NCBI GenBank assembly: GCA_002284615.2
Contig: MU069716.1
Span: forward strand, 250,553 to 261,724
Source of the DNA: Dunaliella salina
Taxonomy: Eukaryota > Chlorophyta > Chlorophyceae > Chlamydomonadales > Dunaliellaceae
Direction of reading: 5' to 3'
DNA: 11,172 bases
Made by a program: the position numbers and the translations under genes. Below the pieces are notes generated by a model. That model was not told the origin of the DNA, made no database searches, and worked only from the letters and a program-made list of their open reading frames with translations. Below, piece after piece: positions 6,590 through 11,172 of this stretch (positions are counted from its first letter, which is position 1; each line of letters starts with the position of its first letter).

Positions 6590-7307
6590 AAAGAAAAGAA
6601 AAGTCTACGCAAGCCAAAGGCCCCGTGCATCAAGGGAAGAACCCCTAACAAAAGTTAGAGGCCTCACCAGGAGTCCCTCCACCTAAACTAGACGAAACTA
6701 GCCTTGGAAAGAGCAGGAGACAAAACTAATGGGGATCCGGGGGATTGCTTGCCATGCCCCTGAGCGCTCGAACTCTTCTTCTTCCATCCTCAGCCGCTGC
6801 CGCACGCCCAGCAACCCCCCTCCCAGATGCTCCCTGGAAGCAAAGAGTTTGTTTAGTCTTTTTGATCGTGGTTAATCTCTGGATGGCATGGTCCCTGAGC
6901 TTGGATGCTAGTGATTTGGCTTTTTGTTTGGTTAGACCCAATTTTGAAATTAATGAGAGGTGAAATTGTTAGCTCATTGCAAATCGTGCCACCCACACCA
7001 ATTAAGATGGTATGCAAAGTCACTTTGTTATTCCCGTCTGGTTTTCTTAAGCTGCGTGTTCTAAGCCTAGTTATGGTGTGGGAATGTTGAGTCCATGCAC
7101 GTTCTTAAGTGATGAAGGGATTTGTGTCAGGGCAGAATTTTAGTTCAACGAGGTGAACGTCCCTATCTTGTGGTGGGATCTTGGTAGGGTCAAGGTGGGC
7201 TTGTCTGGCTGGGATAGGGCGCACAAATAGAGCATCAGGACGGCTTCGGTGCCGTGCAGGTGAGGCAGCGCCATTTGGGAAAACCCAGTCTGGAATAGTT
7301 CTGGAGG
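6590..7307 (-). mobile_element. Family-A LINE 3' end inserted in LINE B (minus strand)
   Basis: TACAAAAG at 6582-6589 and TACGAAAG at 7308-7315 are a likely 8 bp target duplication with one mismatch. On the minus strand the copy starts mid-ORF near TSRTIPDWV, runs to an intact ...SNPPDPH-stop at 6726-6746, and ends with a ~110 bp 3' UTR and a TTTTC-type tail (plus-strand AAAGAAAAGAAAAG, 6590-6602). LINE B coding resumes at KALSKSPVGAGLIYTG. At 718 bp it is a 5'-truncated copy and the best-preserved family-A 3' end in the window. Confidence 0.8.
6726..7307 (-). pseudogene. Family-A LINE ORF2 C-terminal fragment
   Basis: Minus-strand reading: IPDWVFPNG, SRPDALFVRPIP, then RDVHLVELKFCPDTNPFIT, a stop at 7105-7107, then in the same frame QHSHTITRLRTRSL, NNKVTLHTILIGVGGT, a frameshift near FKIG, and LTKQKAKSLASKLRDHAIQ, ending in NPPDPH and TAG at 6726-6728. 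These blocks have the same order as in LINE B (SRPDAV, HVHLIEIEFCEDT, VTIHPILVVDGT), so this is the conserved C-terminal domain after the zinc finger. One stop and one frameshift, besides 5' truncation, make it non-coding. The Ala/Gly/Arg-rich segment before the end (GRAAAAEDGRRR) is peculiar to this family. Confidence 0.72.
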
Positions 7308-7999
7308 TACGAAAGCACTCAGCAAAAGCCCTGTGGGAGCAGGTCTGATCTACACAGGCATAGGAAGTGACTTTGCTTGCACAGCACAACCTGAAAGTAC
7401 CTACACACGCCTCAAACAGAACTATGCCCACTTACTAAGCAAGTTATGCTTCTTCCCTCGTAACCTCTGGAACCAGAGAGGAAAAGACTCAACTCCAGTC
7501 GACCAGATGCTGTTTTGATCACCCCTTTTAATGCCAAACATACTTCTAACAATGTTACTCATATCCATTCACAGCACGCTTTGCGCAGGTCCACAAGGGG
7601 GACCACCAGAACTGGCCGCGTGAGGCAACCCCACGAACTTCATGCAAACGAACGCCATGTGCACCTGATAGAAATCGAATTCTGTGAGGACACATGGCCA
7701 GAGCATCAGTTAAATGCGGCAAAGCAGCAGCATGCAGACATTTGTAAACTTAGTAATGCTGAAGCTGTTACAATTCACCCTATTCTGGTCGTCGATGGAA
7801 CTTTTTACACTAAGCACACCCTGCAGCGTTTCCTACAGCTTGCTCACCAAAAATTCGTGCCCATTCTGCTCAGTATTTCCACAAACTCGTTTTTACGTGA
7901 GCGCTATCGAAAACAAGAGTACTTCCCACAGCCAGATTCTGGACTCTGGAGAATGGCTCGGAGCCAGGTGCTTCTAATAACCCTCCAGGTCCCCATTAG
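7308..7999 (+). pseudogene. LINE B ORF2 C-terminal fragment (three frames)
   Basis: The order is KALSKSPVGAGLIYTGIGSD, LFFPRNLWNQR-like FFPRNLWNQ, then a shift near 7490 into the frame with SSRPDAVLITPFNAK and ERHVHLIEIEFCEDTW, AVTIHPILVVDGTFYT, TLQRFLQLAHQK. A second shift near 7880 gives SAIENKSTSHSQ, and a third enters ASNNPPGPH with TAG at 7997-7999. The long open part (7515-8009) is therefore only the middle of the domain and overruns the true stop. The final PPGPH parallels PPDPH in family A although the rest is only moderately similar. It is decayed and non-functional. Confidence 0.75.
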
Positions 8000-8181
8000 C
8001 CTGTCTTGACTTCGATGTTGTGATGGAGGAGCCCGGGGCTCACAGTTTTTTATGAGCCAATGTGTTTCCTTTTCCTTAATTGATGTAGGGAGAGTTTTTC
8101 TGCCTACGCAGCTTTCCTTATTTTCTTTTCTTTTTTCTTTTCTTTCCTTTTCCCTTCTTTTATTTTCCTGCCTCTCCTCTT
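8000..8181 (+). other. LINE B 3' UTR and pyrimidine-rich tail
   Basis: After the stop come ~110 bp without family-A similarity, except perhaps GCCTACGCAG near 8102. Then follows a 70 bp tract of almost pure C+T (8112-8181, TTTTCTTTTCTTTTTTC and similar) that ends the element. There is no A-tail. Beyond it the outer family-A LINE resumes on the minus strand. Confidence 0.65.
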
Positions 8182-8640
8182 CAAAGGGATTTTCAAGGGA
8201 AGTTCCCTTGGATGGTAGTGATGAAGCTTATTGGTACGGTTAGTCCCAGGTCTTACGAGTCATGAGGGATTTAATTGCGTGCATTGTAGCTATTGCCAAA
8301 CCTATGGAAATGACGTACACAGTCACTTTGTTATTCCTGTTTGAGCGCATGTTCCTCAACAGTTGACATTTCTATACGCATTTTCCTGAAGACTTGTCTA
8401 GTTCCAGGTCTGTGTTTCTGCTCAGCTGCCCTTGTAGGCGGATATAGCGATGAAACCTTACCTTATTCCTGTTTGGATTTCTTGGGCTGCGAGCTTAGTC
8501 ATGAGTCTGGTCATGGTTTGGGATGTTGAGCTGTTGAGTGTTCCTCTGTTCTTGCATCCTGTGTAGTCTCTTAAAAAGACTTCTGCACAATTGTTCTCTA
8601 ATTTCACCCCCGCTCACAGAATTGTGGAGGACGAGTCAGG
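8182..8640 (-). pseudogene. Outer LINE (family A), upstream coding part, broken
   Basis: The minus-strand counterpart of the family-A C-terminal region: a decayed FCE(D)T context near 8625 (plus strand CTCACAGAAT), QHPK/QHSH block near 8545, the RNPNRN block at 8463-8490 and, after a 119 bp insert, NNKVTVYVISIGLAIATMHAIKSLM at about 8240-8335 (compare NNKVTLHTILIGVGGT). It then aligns with the LGLTKQKAK stretch until 8182, where the LINE B tail begins. The next family-A codons are found at 4430 on the far side of LINE B. It has many frameshifts and is the oldest layer of the nest. Confidence 0.6.
8331..8475. mobile_element. 119 bp insert flanked by a 13 bp target duplication
   Basis: TTATTCCTGTTTG at 8331-8343 and 8463-8475 is a perfect 13 bp direct repeat, and the outer family-A LINE is continuous when one copy and the 119 bp between (8344-8462) are removed. 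The insert lacks a tail or terminal inverted repeats. Part of it (8387-8450, with GCTCAGCTGCCCTTGTAGG) resembles 9247-9310 (GCTCAGCTGCCCTTGCAGG), which follows the other LINE-like remnant. It may be a very short retrocopy of that family or a SINE fragment. Confidence 0.6.
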
Positions 8641-8714
8641 CACTTTTTACTGCACTCAGGCCAGTTCCGAACTCTGAGAGTCTGAGGGTGCATTTCATTT
8701 AGCAGAAACAAACT
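8641..8714. other. Unassigned spacer
   Basis: Short stretch between the outer LINE A fragment and the next LINE-like remnant. No feature was seen. Confidence 0.3.
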
Positions 8715-9245
8715 AACGTGACTGATCGTTTTATCATCCATGCCTGGAGATGCCTGGACAATCGGACTCCACAAGAGCCCCATGCTTCCAGCAGAATCAA
8801 CAGGACGTATCACACACGCTTTCCATTAGGCAATGTACCTGGCTGGTGGGATGCCAGGAAGAGGAGCAAAAAGCCTCTGCTACCTTTCTACCTGTGGCAA
8901 GATATTCCTCATAAATTATTGCGCAGCATTTGTGCTGTATAACTATCCAGTCACAATCTTTGGGTGTCACAATCTCTGGGTGGAAACCTGGCGGCATCAT
9001 GCAAAGAGGTGACCTTACGAGGCACACTGTGCGAGATGAAGAGCACATTATCCTGGATGCCCTTCTCAGGTTCTGACAGACTTGCGCATGCGCACTCGGT
9101 TCCATCATTCGTACAGCTGTGCACCTCTTGGCAGTCAGTTGAACACGCCTCAGAGACTTCATGAACCAAGCCGATGTCTTAGCATTAGCCAAGTTCGTGT
9201 CTAATGCTGTGCCTGAGTTTCGAGCACTGCTTTCAATTATAGCCT
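8715..9245 (+). pseudogene. Third LINE-like ORF2 C-terminal remnant (Cys/His region), decayed
   Basis: Plus-strand pieces in order: NRTYHTRFPLGNVPGWWDAR, KKPLLPFYLWQDIPHKLL (open to 8940), LSSHNLWV and VETW-like codons across a 16 bp duplication (8952-8983), then DEEHIILD at ~9035-9058, a one-base shift, CPSQVLTDLRMR, another shift, and RLRDFMNQADVLALAKFV from ~9150. From memory, this order (basic stretch, PFYL, LSxHxLxVE, DEEHxxxDCP, LRxF) is that of the zinc-finger end of LINE-type reverse transcriptase ORFs; the first Cys pair is not recognisable here. The 169-codon ORF on the opposite strand (8797-9306) is a shadow. It differs from both families A and B. Confidence 0.55.
8952..8983. repeat. 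16 bp tandem duplication
   Basis: CACAATCTTTGGGTGT (8952-8967) is followed directly by CACAATCTCTGGGTGG (8968-8983), with two mismatches. It lies exactly where the LSSHNLWV codons are needed once. As 16 is not a multiple of 3 it breaks the frame, a small replication-slippage scar in the remnant. Confidence 0.75.
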
Positions 9246-9575
9246 GGACTGGTCTATTTACAGGCCTCTGTGTTCCGCTCAGCTGCCCTTGCAGGAAGGT
9301 TGGCACGTGCGGCCAGCAAATCTGTCTTCATGATGGAGGGAGTCACACTGGCCAGCTTATTTGCCTTGCTCGGCTGGCTTGTCCATCACACAGATGGACC
9401 GGCCATGTCCATGCAACTGCCATACTAACACATAACACTTGCATTGCCTCGTGCTCTTCCACAATGTCTAAATAATCCTGTTCCTTCTTAGCATGTTGAA
9501 GCACGGCTTCATCATGCAGATGGACTTGCCGGTTTGTTGAGCACACCTGACACCTGGGGCACCTGCGCACAGAAG
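9246..9575. other. Unassigned stretch
   Basis: No gene can be supported. 9247-9310 resembles part of the 119 bp insert at 8344-8462, so this may be the 3' UTR of the LINE-like remnant. A minus-strand frame (9343-9570) has a Cys-rich start (CPRCQVC) with several His, but it fits no standard zinc-finger spacing and lacks an ATG. Confidence 0.4.
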
Positions 9576-9865
9576 CACAACAGAGAAGTGATTTTGCACT
9601 AAGGGCAGAGACAGAGCAAACACGTTATTTACTATTATGGAAAAAAATCATTTTACAACATATGCACAATAAAGCGGAGGTGCTAGTGCAGAAAGTACAG
9701 CAGAATGTAACAGAGTAGAACAGATGCACAACAGAGCAGAGGTGCTGCTGCACTGATTTCTGAGAGCTTTGATACAAAACAAGTGCAGAGATGCAGTTGC
9801 AAAAAGTACAGCAGAGTGCAAAAAAGTACAACGTTTGCATAAGAGAGCAGAAGTGCTGATGCAGT
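9576..9865. repeat. Degenerate A/G-rich repeats around GCACAA-AGAG-AGGTGCT
   Basis: Variants of GCACAACAGAGCAGAGGTGCT appear near 9576, 9664, 9726 and 9836, and AAAGTACAGCAGA(A/G)TG near 9694 and 9805. Spacing is irregular (about 60-110 bp), so this is an old, mutated tandem array. Apparent Cys/Ser/Leu-rich minus-strand ORFs here (9625-9882, 9648-10019) are by-products of the repeat. Confidence 0.55.
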
Positions 9866-9963
9866 GGGCGTAGGCACCACAATGAAGCACGTCAGCTTCA
9901 TGTGAGGTCGAGAACCTTAGGGTGGCAAAATCAATATTGTCAAAGCATTTAGTCCGAATTACA

Positions 9964-9984
9964 GAAAGTATACTGTATACTTTC
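9964..9984. repeat. Perfect palindrome in the 105 bp repeat
   Basis: GAAAGTATAC and GTATACTTTC flank a single T, giving 10 bp arms. The second repeat copy keeps the outer GAAAG...CTTTC but has altered the centre (GAAAGCTGTACACTTTC). It could extrude a cruciform or bind a dimeric protein; nothing shows which. Confidence 0.7.
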
Positions 9985-10056
9985 TTTAACCCACAATTCT
10001 GAATCACCAACTCAATCACCTTCAGGGTGGCAAAAGCATTATTGTCAAAACATCTA

Positions 10057-10659
10057 CCGTAGCGACACTAATGTATTACGACACCGATTTATTACGAGGT
10101 CCCAAAATAATTTCATTAATTACTTTGCGAGCATTAAGGGTTTACGAGGTCCACCAAAACAAGTCAAAGTTTGCGAACCCCTGCGCTTTTGCGTCTCCAA
10201 CAATATATCTCTTCCACCTCTTCATCTGAGGATTCCGTGGTGACCTCTGACCCCTTCATCGGTTCCTGGAACTTCTAGTGGAAGCCCTTCCTCGCCCTCT
10301 GCACCTCTTGCCCTTGCTCTGGCCCCTGCCCCTGCCCCTGCCTGTCCCCTCGCCCTGAGCAGTGGGGTCCATAAAGTCCTGAATGATACCTGCAAGCCCC
10401 TCCAAGCACGCTTCCCCTGCCTGCTTCCCCCACACCTGCAGCAGCCTTGGCCACATCTTGCATGCTTGGCAGCTCCCATGTCAAACAGGGTTCTTTGTCC
10501 CTAGGGACATGAGGCTGCATTGTGCAGCTTTACTAATTGATTAATACAAACCCGCATCTTTTACGAGCCCTTGAAAAAAGTTATTTTAAAAGTCACTCCA
10601 TATTACGAGATGCCTCAATAATTATTTAATTAATCGTAAAACCCCCAGTGTCGCTACGG
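10057..10659. mobile_element. 603 bp TIR DNA transposon (MITE-like), TA target duplication
   Basis: Terminal inverted repeats: CCGTAGCGACACT at 10057-10069 and AGTGTCGCTACGG at 10647-10659, 13 bp perfect, with similarity continuing to TTACGA inside. TA flanks both ends (10055-10056 and 10660-10661). The other copy of the host tandem repeat has a single TA at this point (CATTTAGTCCG, 9946-9956), an internal control for the empty site. Subterminal TTACGAG occurs at 10092, 10142, 10561 and 10603, twice within TTACGAGGTCC. TA duplication and TTACGAG-like ends suggest the Tc1/mariner-pogo group; this assignment is inference. At 603 bp it cannot encode a full transposase. Confidence 0.85.
10160..10525 (-). 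pseudogene. Possible decayed transposase C-terminus inside the TIR element
   Basis: The interior is much richer in G+C than the A/T-rich ends. Minus-strand reading gives overlapping short frames: DKEPCLTWELPSMQDVAKAA, then GLAGIIQDFMDP, a Gly/Arg repeat from GGGCAG-type codons, and an acidic ESSDEEVEE segment ending in a stop near 10170. An acidic tail close to one end would suit the C-terminus of a pogo-like transposase, but no catalytic DDD/E motif or DNA-binding domain is present and the pieces lie in different frames. It could equally be captured host sequence. Confidence 0.25.
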
Positions 10660-10740
10660 TAATCCGAATTACAGAAAGCTGTACACTTTCTTCAACCCAC
10701 AACTCTGAATCACACACTCAATCACCTTTAAGGGTGCGGT

Positions 10741-11135
10741 CTTGTGCTCTGCACGGAATGCTGGAGGAAAATCTCCTTTGCTGTTCACTTTGGGCGTCTC
10801 TCGATACTGCGCGTGATGTTAACGCAGGCTAGCAGTCAGTCGTTTTGACTGGAGGCCTTGTAATTTTGTAACCTTGCAACCTTGTACACGCAGAGCTCCC
10901 TGATTGAATGCGTGCCCTCGCACAATGCCTCTTGAAATCCTTTGCTTTTCACCCTGGGCTCCTTGCAAAAATACACATGATGATGCATGTGCAAAGGTTC
11001 CTTGTTTTATTTGTGTGTTCTGACCTTCTTCCATGCAAAATCTTTCCTTCAACCCTTGGTCCCTCCTCAGGGCTAAGCATGCGTGGTTACTGACCCAAAG
11101 ATGATCAAGTGACGCAACCAAGCACAGCTCCGTCA
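10741..11135. other. Unassigned sequence
   Basis: No gene can be supported. A minus-strand frame is open from the window edge to 10819 (117 codons, no stop at the edge), but it starts in microsatellite-encoded codons and shows no domain or signal. A short local repeat (TTGTAA, CCTTGCAA, CCTTGTA) is at 10857-10886. Confidence 0.4.
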
Positions 11136-11172
11136 CACCCACCCACCCACACAACCACATCCACCCACCCAC
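11136..11172. repeat. CCCA-type microsatellite reaching the window end
   Basis: CACACCCACCCACCCACAC followed, after a short break, by CATCCACCCACCCAC. The array continues beyond the window. The minus strand is G3-rich and could form quadruplex structures. Confidence 0.8.

Larger units (their letters stand above)
4430..8181 (+). mobile_element. LINE family B, 5'-truncated, interrupted by two further LINE insertions
   Basis: Plus-strand order: unassigned 5' part (4430-4680), RNase H domain (4687-5065), [insert 5066-6109], linker and zinc-finger region (6110-6589), [insert 6590-7307], C-terminal domain to a stop at 7997-7999, 3' UTR, and a pyrimidine tail (8112-8181). When the two inserts are left out the coding sequence resumes at the same codon on each side (G-P|G-G-N-P at the first, I-T-K|A-L-S at the second), which proves the nesting. 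Own length without inserts is ~2 kb, so endonuclease and reverse transcriptase are missing. Frameshifts and stops show it is dead. Confidence 0.8.
9919..10740. repeat. ~105 bp tandem repeat, two copies plus a stub, second copy interrupted
   Basis: Copy 1 spans 9919-10023, copy 2 is 10024-10056 plus 10662-10730, and a third begins AGGGTGCGGT at 10731 and fades. Shared blocks are AGGGTGGCAAAA-CA-TATTGTCAAA, CCGAATTACAGAAAG, ACTTTCTT-AACCCACAA and CTCAATCACCTT. Copy 2 adds up to 102 bp once the intervening element is removed. No coding potential was seen. Confidence 0.85.

Noticed and set aside
6069..6622. The identical 20 bp in inverted orientation (6069-6088 and 6603-6622) as terminal inverted repeats of one DNA transposon
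   Set aside because: Each lies next to a C+T tail and a LINE stop region, and LINE B coding sequence lies between them. They are the 3' ends of two opposed LINE copies.
7515..8009. 164-codon plus-strand ORF as an independent gene
   Set aside because: Its content is the middle of the LINE B C-terminal domain. Neighbouring frames carry the preceding and following parts, and the true stop is at 7997-7999.
8797..9306. 169-codon minus-strand ORF as a gene
   Set aside because: It has no motif, and the plus strand of the same interval carries recognisable LINE-like blocks, so it is a shadow frame.
9625..10019. Minus-strand Cys/Ser/Leu-rich ORFs as small secreted proteins
   Set aside because: They arise from translation of the degenerate A/G-rich repeats and overlap in several frames.
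10819..11172. 117-codon minus-strand ORF open at the window edge as a partial gene
   Set aside because: Its start is encoded by the CCCA microsatellite and no domain or splice pattern supports it.

Overview
This window looks like transposon-dense, gene-poor nuclear DNA of a eukaryote. No tRNA, rRNA, CRISPR array or prokaryotic operon is visible, and no intact host gene can be supported. Base composition is close to half G+C. The LINE C-terminal motifs (KVKSHAGIAGNECAD, HVHLIEIEFCEDT, a terminal PPDPH just before the stop) remind me of non-LTR elements of green algae such as volvocalean or dunaliellacean chlorophytes. That taxonomic guess rests on memory and is weak.

Layout. (1) 1-3736: an LTR retrotransposon in minus orientation, bounded by two direct repeats of 280 bp that differ at 7 positions without indels (97.5% identical). 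It has a ~1.1 kb leader with a 44-45 bp tandem array, one intact gag ORF (428 codons, 1094-2380) and then ~750 bp without any protease, reverse transcriptase, RNase H or integrase. This is the layout of a non-autonomous, gag-only element (TR-GAG type). (2) 3737-4112: a cluster of CGGCTGA/TCAGCCG palindromic motifs abutting the right LTR, followed by a short LINE-3'-end-like remnant. (3) 4113-8640: a nested set of LINE fragments. A minus-strand LINE of family A (3' part 4113-4430, upstream part 8182-8640) is split by a plus-strand LINE of family B (~4430-8181). LINE B is itself interrupted by two family-A 3' ends, one plus (5066-6109) and one minus (6590-7307, with an 8 bp near-perfect target duplication). 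The 5066-6109 copy carries ~590 bp of unidentified sequence with a G-rich tract. The upstream part of the outer LINE A carries a 119 bp insert flanked by a 13 bp duplication. (4) 8715-9245: decayed C-terminal region of a third LINE-like ORF. (5) 9576-9865: degenerate short repeats. (6) 9919-10740: a ~105 bp tandem repeat whose second copy is interrupted by a 603 bp TIR element (10057-10659) with a TA target duplication; the neighbouring repeat copy shows the empty site. (7) 10740-11172: unassigned sequence ending in a CCCA-rich microsatellite.

How they work together: nothing here is a cooperating host pathway. The order of nesting gives relative ages (outer LINE A, then LINE B, then the two family-A inserts). 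The only open, plausibly functional protein is the LTR element's Gag, which would need reverse transcriptase and integrase from an autonomous partner elsewhere. Two different LINE families share a C+T-rich 3' tail and a PP(D/G)PH-stop C-terminus, which may mark the 3' end recognised by their own enzymes.
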